This document shows positions 1-10,900 of a stretch of 64,000 bases of DNA, piece after piece. The DNA lies in assembly GCA_963575745.1 (NCBI GenBank), contig CAUYUJ010017894.1, positions 156,352 to 220,351 of the forward strand, read 5' to 3'. The stretch is from Prorocentrum cordatum. Lineage: Eukaryota; Sar; Dinophyceae; Prorocentrales; Prorocentraceae. The translations under genes and the position numbers were made by a program. The notes below the pieces were generated by a model. That model saw only the letters and a list, made by a program, of their open reading frames with translations. It had not been told where the DNA came from and made no database searches. The number at the start of each line of letters is the position of its first letter. Position 1 is the first letter of the stretch.

Positions 1-340
1 ATCGTCGCGTCGAGCTCTACCAACCTGTCTGGCAAGATACTCCCACTCCCAATGTCCGAAGTTGGCTCCCCAGCGGTCCAAATCGATCGATTGACTCTGG
101 CTCGTCCCGTCCAGCTCGACGCGGCAAAATGCCGCAAACAAGTGCAGGCGGCCTGCTCGCAAACAAGTGCAAACAATGCCGCAAACAAGTGCAGGCGTCG
201 CCGAAGTGGCCCAATCGCCACGCGCCCCCCGCGCGGCGGGCCAGGGGCAGGCTGCCTGACTGCACGATGCAGCTCGAGTGAGCCCCCCGACGGGACAAGG
301 CCGAGGGAGAGCGGGAGGTAAACTCCGCTTCCTCAACCTT
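1..340 (-). mobile_element. 5' UTR of a LINE (family C/D-like), cut by the window edge
   Basis: Read on the minus strand, this is the 5' end of an element whose ORFs would lie left of position 1. It shares with the 5' UTRs of families C and D the hairpin-forming block CTGCAC-GATGCAGCTCGAG (268-289) and a terminal GGTAAACTCCG...TCAACCTTT. It is followed at 343 by the right half of the satellite hairpin (TTACCGCC). ORFs seen here on either strand have no recognisable protein content. Inference: a sixth LINE insertion at the same target site. The coding part cannot be seen. Confidence 0.6.
128..197. repeat. Short direct repeats in the LINE 5' UTR
   Basis: A 23-bp sequence containing GCAAACAAGTGCAGGCG occurs at 128-150 and 175-197, with a partial copy (CGCAAACAAGTGC) at 158-170 between them. 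Tandem 5' UTR repeats are common in LINEs and can act as internal promoter modules; that role is only inferred here. Confidence 0.75.
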
Positions 341-1500
341 TGTTACCGCCGGGGGACTCGTAGAGCTTCCTGAGAATATATAATGTGGAACAAAAATTGC
401 AGAGAACGAATACTTTCCAGCCCAAGAAATTTCAGACCTCTCGATGCAACAGCCGAACGCCCCCGATGCTTCTGGATTGTCTTCTTTACGAGCTCTGTAA
501 TGCGAATCGACTCCTGTGATTACCACTCAGCCCGAGTTAAGTGCAGGAAACCGACAGGACCTCTCAAGATGACTGGATGACTCGAGCAATACAATAGTTT
601 TGCGGACCTAGTTCGGGCAGCAGACCGAGTTCCAAGCTCTGGATTCGACAGGCGGACGCGCCTGATGTCTTCAAATCGATTCCTGTGACCACCAGCACTG
701 TAGCCCCCCTCAGCCCGAGTTGAGTGCAGAAAACCGAGAGCACTTCTCAAGATGACTCGAACAATACGAATAGTTTCGCGATTCTAGATCGGACAGCAGA
801 CCGAGTTCAGAGCTCTGGAGTCAACAGGCAAATGCGACTGATGATTCTGAATGAGTTTCTGTCAGTATCAGCTCTGTAGCTGTCCTATAGCTCGAGTTAA
901 GTACAGAAAACCGAGAGCGTCTGTCGAGATGACTCGAATAATACGAATAGGTTTGCGGACCTAGCTCGGCTAGCAGACCGAGTTCAGACCTCTCGATTCA
1001 GCAGGCGAACGCGCCTCATCATTCTGAATCGATTAGCTGTGCTTACTAGTTCTGTAGCTGTCCTAAAGATCGAGTTATGTTCAGAAAACCGTCATCGCGT
1101 GTCAAGATGACTTGAAACAGCCGATCCCGCCCGTGTGCTTTTTGATAGTAATATTCACCCGATCGAGCTGAGATCAAGATGGCGAGCGGGAATAAGATCG
1201 AATATCACGGGAAAAAATACTAGAGTTCTAACGAATGTTCAAATTTTGAAAACATAATTTTCAACTGAGCAAAAGTCAGCAAAAGTTCCGTCGAGATTTT
1301 TCTTGCCAACTAGCTCTCCGGCGCGCCGGAATTACTCTTAAGCTTCCAGCAATAACTTGCTAAGGGAGCTCTACGAGGTATTTCGAGAACAAAATTTTCA
1401 ACCAACCAAAAGTCACCAAAAGGTCCGTCGAGATTTTTCTTGCCAACTAGCTCTCCAGCGCCCCGGAACTGGGCGCCGGCGGTAAACCGTCAACCTTTCT
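341..1500. repeat. Satellite block 1: one long higher-order unit of ~180-bp monomers
   Basis: The block starts with the right hairpin arm (TTACCGCC, 343), then ACTCGTAGAGCTTCC and a TATA-like TATATAATG. About six diverged ~180-bp monomers follow. Each contains CTCAAGATGACTCGAA, a CTAGCTCGG..AGCAGACCGAGTTCAGA core, an ACGCGCCTGAT segment and a CTGTAG..CTACAGCTCGAG small palindrome. The block ends with a unique-looking tail (GATCGAGCTGAGATCAAGATGG ... CCAACT) and the left hairpin arm at 1471-1500. Minus-strand ORFs here are monomer translations, not genes. The same unit order recurs in the other blocks. Confidence 0.85.
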
Positions 1501-1519
1501 TTTTTTTGCGTCTTTGCTG

Positions 1520-1548
1520 GGACCGTCTTGGCCACTGAGGCCAGGTCC
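1520..1548 (-). other. Bulged 3'-terminal stem-loop of LINE family A copy 1
   Basis: On the plus strand: outer stem GGACC (1520-1524)/GGTCC (1544-1548), 4-nt bulge GTCT, inner stem TGGCC (1529-1533)/GGCCA (1539-1543), loop ACTGA. It lies ~20 bp from the oligo-A end. 3' stem-loops of this kind are recognised by the RT in several stringent LINEs; that role is inferred. Families C and D have a similar shape with different sequence. Confidence 0.65.
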
Positions 1549-1757
1549 AACAAAGTCTCAGGCAAAACAGAGCCTCTTATTCATCACGCAAGCAGTCAGC
1601 TCTTATACCACACAGCGAAGCTGAAGGAATAAAGAGAATCACATGCCGCAATGACACAATCAAACGCAAAGAACACACAGATAATCGAGGAAGTCAGTGA
1701 GCAGCGAAGCTGCAGGAATATACAAGACACAGAAAAGAAGAAACAATGTGTGTCAAA

Positions 1758-4700
1758 TCACTGCGAATGATCAAAGAAGGTCTGCACAACCTGTGGGAGC
1801 ACCTCGCATATGCGCTCCGCCGCCGATAGCTCCGTATCTGTAACAGTGGCGCTCGGTGGTAGACACCAAGCCGCAAGATACACATCCTTGAAAATGATGT
1901 CGGTCCGCGAGAAGATATACTTGTTTCGCAGACCAATCTGTATCCATGCACCACAGGCACTTCCGCGGCTACAAACTCCCCCATCAAAGCCGGCTTTGAT
2001 AAGGCAAGGAATATAACACTGAGATTCAAAGTCGTTGAGGTAAACGAAATCGGCGTACACATGGCCCTGACGGGCCTGATGGGTCAGTAAGTCTGCTTTC
2101 TGGTTCCATTCCCGAAACGAATGAGAGAAGAAGTCACGGCCGGCCTCTGGAGGCCTCACCAAGTAAGTTTCCTGCATTTCGTCCAACTTATTAATCAGAG
2201 TATCCACCCTTTTCTGATATACCTGAGCTAATACTTTCCATTTCCCGCAGAGCCAGTTAATAACAAGCAGTGAGTCCCCTTGGATGTCCAGTGGTATCCC
2301 ATCTGTATCGAGGTCCCACTGTGTACAACGCATATTATGCAACGCAATACGTTTGCTGAGGCGATCCCTATATGCTGGTGTATCCTCCCGATCCTGACCG
2401 ATATGAACCCCTCCATCCTCATCCAAGTTCAAGAATACAGGCACCCCTGAGGACGCCAACCCTTTACACTTCTTTTGGAAGTACTTCAACATAGTACTAG
2501 AACAAACATTAGCAGCGAAATCCATGAAATGCTCAAAACTTCCAGCAAAGAACTCCCACCAGGATAAACCGTAAAACGATTCCAATGAATAATACCACGG
2601 ACGGAGTCCGACGCTCTCCTGTCCCCCCCGATGCCTTTTCATAGAGCTGGCCTCCTTCCAGTTTCCCCAACATCTGAGAGCCTCACTTGAATCCGTCCTC
2701 ATTCTATCCCACAGTCGGCCAAACGCCAGACATGAGAAACGAGAATCTCTCCAAGCTCTCATCGAGTTCGCCTCCAGCTCCCCCCGATCTGTGATCAGCC
2801 TGTGTGCAAAGTCCTGGATGTCAATTGCCCACATCCAATGCACTCTGAGAAACTTCTGTACAATGCCCACGAAGTGAGCATCATGAAATTTTTGTCTCGC
2901 ACGTTCATACCTCCTCGTATTCCATTCCTGGCAACTTTCCCCCTCCCTCCGTATACAGCGAGACATTACAGACAGGCACTTGCCCTCAAAGATATGAAGG
3001 GCGCTCAATGAACTTGAATCGACCGTGCATCCTTCCGCCGCGTAGAGCACAATACTCTGAACTCTCTGAGCATACCTCTCATATTTATCTTTCAACGGGA
3101 TGGCCGTGGAGCGGAAGAAGGTCGCCTGCCCCCAGAAGGCCCTGCGAGCACAGTCAATACGAGCGTCCAAATCATGATGTTCATTCACATGTAGTTCAGA
3201 ACAAATATAAGCCCCCAGCACCTCCATCTCCGTCGTCCTTCTAAATCGATACACTCCAGACGCCTCCGACCCCACCGAGAGAGCAAGATCAGCAGTGTGA
3301 AGTATTTCCCCTTCCACATCTCGCGGCGGCTCGACCCCGAACACCATATGCAATAGGCTGGATTCCTTCCATTTCATTCCATAATCATGTAACTGTGTAG
3401 TTAGACCGTGTAACATGCGTGTGAGTTCCTCTCGACTCCGAGCCAATACATAACAGTTGTCAGCCCAGAGGAAATGATTAATAATCGAGACACAGCTAGT
3501 CGAGCCAGTCACATACTCAATACGATAACCTAGTCCTAGTACGTCCCATTCTCGAATCGTGGAGCCCCACATAGCAGCAACGATGAGATTGAAGGCCAAC
3601 GGTCCCTCGGGCCCTCCCGTCCGAATACATTTGTCCCACCTAACCTCCACCACCTCAACCCCATCATAATAGACGGTGCCTACACATTCGCACAAGGGGT
3701 CAAGTAGAGCATACTGTAGGTAAAGGGGTACATCCGCATGATCCAACCCGCGCCTGACATTGGCCACCGTGCAGTGATCGAACGCCTGGACGGCTCTCTC
3801 TGTCTTCTCGCACCCGTGGTGGAGTAGTCCACCGTCGGTGACAAGTACGCCTCCAGCATAGTACTCTCCAGACCCTGTGGACAGGTCACAGACGGACACC
3901 TTGAAAAGGCAGCACCGCCTAGATACGAATCCACATGCTGTCGAGCCTGATGCTCATCAGCCCAAGTCGAACACTTGTATCCGACCAGAGACGGCCTAGA
4001 CTTCTGACCAGGCTGGGGGTCAGGGCGACGAACAATCACGTTCCCAGGGTCAGTGAAACTCGCCGTGATGATTGCGTGATCGGATAATCTACTGAACTGC
4101 TTCTTCCCACCCCTCTTGAAACACCACTTCACCTCCAGATCCGAGAACTCCCAACGGTGAGGGACCATTAGGTAATCCAGGACCCTCTTCGAAGTCAGAA
4201 ACTTGTTCTCCCCCCACGACTCCCAGGTATGCCTCCTAGTACAGAAAGTGTTGGCGGCCTTCAGTCCATGCGATTCCATGAACTCTAACAGCAGCTCCTT
4301 CAGCCTCCTCCTCCGACTCCTCCTTTCAATCTGCTGTGTACCGTCTCCTCCTCTCTCCCACCTTCTGTCCGTACGAGTACCTTCCTTTCCAGTAGCCTCA
4401 TACTCCTCCCCATTATACGTAAATCTGCATCCAGGCGGAATCTCCACGTTTGCATCTAGCAGAACACAAAAGCTGGCCTGAGGAAACTTAGTGCGGAGAA
4501 CATTGCGAGCACGACCGATCTGCTCATATACCTCCGCAGCAATCTCAACACAATCCTCCACATGAGGGTCTGGCAAATACGCTGACACAATAATGAGTGG
4601 TGACTTCTCTGACCCAAAGACACCGATAACGAACCTCGTGAAACAAGTGAAAAACATACGGACGGCAGCCGCCCAAGATCTGTCGAAGATGAGAGCTGCC

Positions 4701-4900
4701 TTACTACACGAACTAGTTTTGATGCGCCACCCCAAGCGTTCAAATTCCCCGTGCACTAGGTATTGAGTTTCCTGACATGCAAAGAGCCCACCACATGCCC
4801 TCATATGATGGAGAATCTCAGCACATTTGAAATGAGCCTCCCCTGCTTTGTTCAGGTTCCAGCTCGCTAAGCGTATGCCTCGGACGAGGCGCCGCAAACG
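1758..4900 (-). pseudogene. Family A copy 1 ORF2: endonuclease/RT/RNase H, disrupted by deletion
   Basis: The 5' part (4897 to ~3788) encodes an AP-like endonuclease: ASWNLN, CQET (catalytic E), LLDANVE (D and N), VLDY, LSDHA. At ~3780 the frame breaks. Relative to copy 2, 811 bp are missing, covering the basic linker, the N-terminal half of the RT and the first catalytic Asp of RT motif A. The downstream part (3899 to 1758) resumes at QAFDHC and keeps RT motif B (RTGGPEGP), motif C (WADN), the thumb-like region and the C-terminal RNase H in permuted order: QGDSLLVINW, FREWNQKAD, GFDGGVCSRG, TDTELSAAE. It ends at TGA 1758-1760. The frame follows directly after the ORF1 UGA without an AUG. Not functional as it stands. 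Confidence 0.9.
3779..3786. other. Microhomology scar of an 811-bp deletion
   Basis: In copy 2 the heptamer GCCTGGA occurs at 9991-9997 and 10802-10808. In copy 1 a single GCCTGGA joins the two flanks, so the 811 bp between them are gone. Since 811 is not a multiple of three, ORF2 is also frameshifted. Confidence 0.85.
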
Positions 4901-6298
4901 TCACTGCCTACGATTCACTTCCTGAAGTATATCATTCATGGGAACCTTCAGCGCCGGATAAAAAGAAACAATACGAGCCCATGCATCAGCATGAAGAACC
5001 CAAGCCCCTGTGGTATTCGTATACGTCGCAAAACAGACGGGTCGGAAATTCGTAACAGCTTGAGTCCAAATCTGACTTCTCGGTGGCCCCACCTCCCCAC
5101 GGATCTCGATTTGAACATGAGCCGAGGTCATACTACGCCAAGTCCCACAGAAACGAGCAACCGCTTTCACATGATCACGCTTCCAGGGTGCACACTCCAC
5201 TAACGTACGAATCTTTCTGGGATCGATTGGCGTGTCCATATCATGAGTGAGAACATCGGCATCTGGATACGTATAACCTGGGGGCGGGGCAATGCGGTCG
5301 GCGGGTTCCTTACAGACCATATCCATCCATTTCTTTATTCTCCAAAGAGTGTCCCGTGGTGTCCCTTCTTTGAAACCGACCTTCACACTGCCGTACATAT
5401 ATCTTCCTCCGTTTAAACGTTCAGTTTTATCTTTATCGTAAGCATTCCTTTCCTCCCCCTGAAGTGTCCCAATCATATTAGATATTAACTGTGCCGCATC
5501 TGCCCAGGGTATCATTTGATTTCCCCGATTTACTTGATTCGACCAATCCGTAACCCACCCTTTCAGCTCGAGATAAGTTGGTGTGAACTGGCTCGATCGC
5601 TCCTGTTGCACGCGAGGGAACGAACCTCCACCACCACCAGAGGAGCCACCAGGGCCCACACTAGTCGAAACCGAAGCTGCAGGAGATCCAGCCAAAATTT
5701 GCTTAACCTGTTTCTCCAAAATCTCTGTCCGTGCATCTGATTTGTCCATTCTCTCCGTATGCAACTTGAGTGTGTCATCCACTCTTTTGATGTCCGTCTT
5801 CGTCGATTGAACAACATGGATGAGATCCTCATGGGCATCCTCCGTTTTCCAAACATGCTTCATCATCATCTGTTTGAATGGATCCTTCTCCTTTTCTAAC
5901 ATCACTTTCCTCTCCTCCTCAATCTCTGTTCCACGTGCACGTTTGGATCGAGTCTCACCATCCCCAGTCATCGCGGCATCCGCCGCTGCTGCAACATGAG
6001 TCATATCTTCAAGAATATTACCGTTCAATCCGTATTTATCTAACCAGCTCCTATCGTCCTCACGTTGACGTTTGTTTGATGCTGCCTCCAGTGCCTGCAG
6101 ATCTTTCTGATCCCACGGCTGGTATTCCTCAAGGTAATCAAAGTTGACTCTCTCGTCCTGGTAGTCTTCTGTGGGTATGTCCATATTCCTTTGACGCCGA
6201 AACCACTCCTCAGTACTTTCACCCCAATGCTCGAGTCCTATCTCTCTCCTCAATGCCAGCTGAGCCTCAGGACTGTCGTACGACGTGATTGTCAACAA
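4901..6298 (-). CDS. Family A copy 1 ORF1 (coiled-coil, putative RNA-binding protein)
   Basis: About 465 codons, ending at UGA (4903-4901). It has an acidic N-terminus (YDSPEAQLALRREIG onward), a basic patch (SKRARG) at about residues 115-130, a DPFKQ motif, a heptad-like coiled coil (VVQSTKTDIKRVDDTLK onward, about 165-205), a GSSGGGGG linker, then a C-terminal domain with GWVTDWSN, LWRIKKW and APWKRDHVKAVARF. The C-terminal motifs recur in ORF1 of families C and D. The layout resembles L1-type ORF1p (coiled coil, then nucleic-acid-binding domains), but I do not recognise the domain. The start is unclear: the open frame begins just after a TGA with TTG codons, and the first ATG is about 39 codons in. 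ORF2 follows in the same frame. Confidence 0.8.
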   Translation of the reverse strand: MLTITSYDSPEAQLALRREIGLEHWGESTEEWFRRQRNMDIPTEDYQDERVNFDYLEEYQPWDQKDLQALEAASNKRQREDDRSWLDKYGLNGNILEDMTHVAAAADAAMTGDGETRSKRARGTEIEEERKVMLEKEKDPFKQMMMKHVWKTEDAHEDLIHVVQSTKTDIKRVDDTLKLHTERMDKSDARTEILEKQVKQILAGSPAASVSTSVGPGGSSGGGGGSFPRVQQERSSQFTPTYLELKGWVTDWSNQVNRGNQMIPWADAAQLISNMIGTLQGEERNAYDKDKTERLNGGRYMYGSVKVGFKEGTPRDTLWRIKKWMDMVCKEPADRIAPPPGYTYPDADVLTHDMDTPIDPRKIRTLVECAPWKRDHVKAVARFCGTWRSMTSAHVQIEIRGEVGPPRSQIWTQAVTNFRPVCFATYTNTTGAWVLHADAWARIVSFYPALKVPMNDILQEVNRRQ

Positions 6299-6546
6299 CG
6301 GTCAACAAGGACACGTCGAACGACGTGATAGTCAGTAACTACCACCCGTTCAATAAGAGGTAAAGAATGCTGACAGACAATGAACAGCAGTGCAGCACAC
6401 CAGAGAATTTCAATACCACGAAGAAGAATATAGCGTACAATACAAGAGATGTAGAGTAGCAGACAAAAACCTCGAGGGAACCCAGGCAAGCCGGGCTCAC
6501 ACCCCGAGGCCAGGGCTCGCTAGAACGTCTGGAGGTTCCCCAGGCA

Positions 6547-6578
6547 GAGACGTTCTTGAGCCGAGACGTTCTTGAGCC
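6547..6578 (-). repeat. 16-bp tandem duplication at the LINE A 5' end
   Basis: GAGACGTTCTTGAGCC occurs twice in tandem (6547-6562, 6563-6578), at the extreme 5' end of the element. In sense it reads GGCTCAAGAACGTCTC. Copy 2 has the same pair at 13553-13584, so it belongs to the element, not to the target. Confidence 0.85.
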
Positions 6579-7703
6579 GCCGGGGGACTCGTAGAGCTTC
6601 CTGACAATATATAATGTGGAAAATATGCAGAGAACGAATCGTTTTTCAGCCCAAGCGATTTCAGACCTCTCGATCCAACAGTCGAACGCCCCCAATGCTT
6701 TTGGATTGTCTTGTTTACGAGCTCTGTAGCTCTCCTCGAGTTACGTGCGTAAATCGACAGCACCTCTCAAGATGACTCTACAAAACGAATAGGTTGGAAA
6801 CTCAGCTCGAGTATCAAAACGAGCTCAGACCTCTGAATGCGACAGGCGGACGCATCTGATGTCTGCGAATCGATTCCTGTGACTACCAGCACTGTAGCCC
6901 CCCCTACAGCCCCAGTTAAGTAGAGAAAACCGACAGCACCTCTCAGGATGACATACAATAGTTTCGCGATCCTAGTTCGGGCAGCAGACCGAGTTCCGAG
7001 CTCTGGGTTCGACAGACGGACGCGCCTGATGTCTTCAAATCGATTCTTGTGACCATCAGCACTGTAGCCCCCCTCAGCCCGAGTTGAGAGCAGAAGATCG
7101 AGAGCCATTCTCAAGATGACCCGAACAATACGAATGGTTCCGCGGTTCTAGATCGGGCAGCAGACCGAGTTAAGGGCTCCGGATTCAACAGACAACTGCC
7201 ACTGATGTTTATGAATCGGTTTCTGTCCTATCAGCTCTCTAGCTGTCCTGTAGCTCGAGTGAGTGCAGAAAATCGAGAGCGTCTGTCAAGATGACTCGAA
7301 TAATACAAATATGTTTGCGGACCTAGCTCGGCTAGCAGACCGAGTTCAGACCTCTGGATTCAACAGGCGAACGCGCCTGGTCATTCTGAATCGATTAGCT
7401 GTGCTTATCAGCTCTGCAGCTGTCCTAAAGCTCGAGTTATGTTCAGAAAACCGTCATCTCGTGTCAAGATGACTTGAAACGGCCAATCCCGCCCGTGTGC
7501 TTTTTCGCAGTAAAAGATACCCGATCGAGGTGAGATCAAGATGGCGAGCGGGAGTGAGATCGAATATCACGGGAAAAAATACTAAGAGCTCTAACGAATG
7601 GTTGAATTTCGAGAACAAAATTTTCAACTGACCAAAAGTAACCAAAAGGTCCGTCGAGATTCTTCTTGCCAACTGGGCGCCGGCGGTAAACCGTCAACCT
7701 TCC
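6577..7703. repeat. Satellite block 2: one long higher-order unit
   Basis: Same architecture and monomer order as 341-1500: hairpin right arm CCGCCGGGGG, ACTCGTAGAGCTTCC, TATATAATG, about six ~180-bp monomers, the GATCGAGGTGAGATCAAG tail, CCAACT, then the left hairpin arm at 7674-7703. The high similarity to block 1 suggests amplification as a unit. No gene seen. Confidence 0.85.
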
Positions 7704-7722
7704 TTTTTTTGCGTCTTTGCTG

Positions 7723-7751
7723 GGACCGTCTTGGCCACTGAGGCCAGGTCC
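7723..7751 (-). other. Bulged 3'-terminal stem-loop of LINE family A copy 2
   Basis: Same structure as in copy 1: outer GGACC/GGTCC, bulge GTCT, inner TGGCC/GGCCA, loop ACTGA, ~15 bp from the oligo-A end. Likely the RNA signal for reverse-transcription priming (inference). Confidence 0.65.
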
Positions 7752-7964
7752 AACAAAGTATCAGGCGAAACAGAGCCTCTTATTTATCACGCAAGCAGTC
7801 AGCTCTTATACCACACAGCGAAGCTGTTGGAATAAAGAGAATCACATGCCCGCAATGACACAATCAAACGCAAAGCACACAAAAGACAAACGAATGAGTC
7901 AATGAACAGCGGAGCTGTTGGAATAAACAAGAACACAGATAAAGATGAAACAATGTGTGACTTA

Positions 7965-10900
7965 TTACTGCGAATGATCAAAGAAGGTCTGCACAACCTG
8001 TGGGAGCACATCGCATATGCGCTCCGCCGCTGATAGTTCCGTATCTGTGACAGTGGCGCTTGGTGGCAGACACCAAGCCGCAAGATACACATCCTTGAAA
8101 ATGATGTCGGTCCACGAGAAGATATATTTGTTTCGCAGACCAATATGCATCCACACACCACAGGCACTTCCGCGGCTACAAACGCCCCCATCAAAGACGG
8201 CTTTGATAAGGCAAGGAGTATAACACTGAGATTCAAAATCGCTGGGGTAAATGAAATCGGCGTACACGTGGCCCTGACGGGCCTGATGGGTCAGTAAGTC
8301 AGCTCTCTGGTTCCATTCCCGAAAAGAATGAGAGAAGAAGTCTCGGCCAGCCTCTGGAGGCCTCACCGAGTATGTATCCTGCATATCGTCCAACTTATTA
8401 ATCAGTGTATCCACCCTTTTCTGATATACCTGAGCTAATACTTTCCATTTCCCACAGAGCCAGTTCATCACAAGCAGTGAGTCCCCCTGGATTTCCAGTG
8501 GTATCCCATCCGTTTCGAGGTCCCACTTTGTGCAACGCATGTTATGCAACGCAATACGTTTGCTGAGACGATCCCTATATGCTGGTGTATCCCCCCGATC
8601 CTGACCAACATGAACCCCTCCATCCTCATCCAAGTTCAAGAACACAGGCACCCCTGAGGACGCCAAGCCTTTGCTTTTCTTTTGGAAATACTTCAACATA
8701 GTACGAGAACAAACATGTGCAGCGAAATCCATGAAATGTTCAAAACTTCCAGCAAAGAACTCCCACCAGGATAAACCATAAAACGATTCCAATGAATAGT
8801 ACCACGGACGAAGTCCTACACTCTCCTGTCCCCCACGATGTCGTTTCATTGAGCTGGCCTCCTTCCATTTCCCCCAACATCTGAGAGCCTCGCTTGAATC
8901 TGTCCTCATTCTATCCCACAGTCGGCCAAACGCCAGGCATGAGAAACGAGAATCTCTCCAAGCTCTTGTCGAGTTTGCCTCCAGCGCCTCCCGATCTGTG
9001 ATCAACCCATGGGCAAAATCATGGATGTCGATTGCCCACATCCAGTGCACTCTGAGAAACTTCTGTACAATACCCGCATAGTGTGCATCATGAAATTTTT
9101 GTCTCGCACGTTCATACCTCCTCGTATTCCATTCCTGATAACGTTCCCCTTCCCTCCGTATACAACGAGACATTACAGCCAGGCACTTACCCTCAAAGAT
9201 ATGAAGGGCACTCAATGAACTAGAGTCGACAGTACATCCTTCCGCCGCGTAGAGAACAATACTCTGAACCCTCTGCGCATACCTCTCATACTTATCTTTC
9301 AACGGGATGGCCGTGGAGCGGAAGAAGGTCGCCTGCCCCCAGAAAGCCCTGCGAGCAGAGTCAATACTAGCATCCAAATCTGGATGCTCATTCACATGTA
9401 GTTCAGAACAAATATGAGCCCCAAGCAACTCCATCTCCGTCACTCTTCTAAAACGATACACTCCCGAATCCTCCGACCCCATCGAGAGAACAAGATCAGC
9501 AGTGCGTAATATTTCCCCTTCCGCATCTCGCGGAGGATCAACCCCGAACACCATGTACAATAGACTGGACTCTTTCCAGGTCATGCCATAGTCATGTAAC
9601 TGTGTAGTTAGACCGCATAACATGCGCGTGAGTTCCCCCCGACTCCGAGCCAGAACATAACAGTTGCCCGCCCAAAGAAAGTGATTAATAATCGAAACAC
9701 AGCTAGTCGAGCCAGTCGCAAACTCAATACGATAACCTAGTCCTAGTACGTCCCATTCTCGAATCGTGGAACTCCACATAGCAGCAACAATAAGGTTGAA
9801 AGCCAATGGGCCCTCAGGCCCTCCCGTCCGAATACAGTTGTCCCACCTAACCTCCAAAACCTCAATCCCATCATAATAGACAGTGCCTACACATTCACAC
9901 AAGGGGTTAAGTAGAGCACACTGTAGGCACAGGGGCACACTCGCATGATCCAACCCGCGCCTGACATTGGCCACCGTGCAGTGATCGAACGCCTGGAGGA
10001 CATCAGCGTTCGCCAAGTGTGCCGTTTCCCCTTTTCCCCATTGTGCAGCATATTGACCTATATGTTTGATGCTAGCCGTGATTTCGTGTGTACGACGATG
10101 TTCCTGGAAACCATACAACCCAATATGACGAAACACTCCGTTTCTTTCAGTATGGCCCTCAACCAGGAGAACAATACAGGAACTGAACCATCTCGAAACA
10201 GCATTCTGCATACACAGCAAACGACCGTCTTTTAACTTAGTAATCCCTGGAATTTTGGGCATAAAAGAGACGAGAATATCACGCCACGACTGAGGATACG
10301 GAGTCGTGAGCTTGATGATTTTATCGAACAACTTCTGGATCGCTCTGAGAGCACACCACGGCAAGCTCCTAAGAATCTCGCACGGTATCCCATCTGGCCC
10401 AGTTGCCCTCTGGGTCTTCAGCCGAGCCCGTGCTCTGAGAAGCAGCGCCATATTAATTCCCACAACTGATGTGGATCGTACCTCATATACAGCCCTCATC
10501 CTGATCTCCTCCATCATACTGTTGGTGGAATTGCGTACCTCCTCGGACGACACCTTGAAACGAACGAACTTGTCGAGCTCCTCCTTCCACTCCTCACGGT
10601 CCTCCGTCTCCCTCCCATCCACCACTAGATGTTTGATAGTATATCTGACCTTACGCTTTGTTGGGGGGCATCTGCACATACTCATATCACGTCGATAACT
10701 TCTGCGTCGACGATTGGCCTCATTCTTTAGCCTCCTCAACCTCTCCACCTCCTCCTTTGGACACATCTTAACCTCCTCCTCGGCCCTAGTGAGCTGCACC
10801 GGCCTGGACGGCTCTCTTGGTCTTCTCGCACTCGTGGTGGAGTAGTCCACCGTCGGTGATAAGTACGCCTCCAGCATTGTACTCTGCAAACACTGTGGAC

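Larger units (their letters stand above)
1501..6578 (-). mobile_element. LINE family A, copy 1 (internally deleted)
   Basis: A non-LTR retrotransposon with its 3' end at ~1501 (seven T on the plus strand, so oligo-A in sense) and its 5' end at ~6578. It holds ORF1 (4901-6298) and a broken ORF2 (1758-4900). It sits inside the satellite hairpin: the loop sequence GTCAACCTTTCTT abuts its 3' end and CCGCCGGGGG abuts its 5' end. There are no LTRs. It is highly similar to copy 2 (7704-13584), except for an 811-bp deletion in ORF2. Confidence 0.9.

Noticed and set aside
1-526. 169-codon minus-strand ORF at 17-526
   Set aside because: It spans the LINE 5' UTR, the hairpin and satellite monomer, and so crosses an insertion junction; it has no known domain.
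600-720. tRNA-like A box (TAGCTCGGGCAGCAGACC) and weak B box (GGATTCGACAGG) in the monomers
   Set aside because: Spacing is ~32 nt and no cloverleaf can be drawn; B-box match is poor. A tRNA-derived SINE origin cannot be supported.
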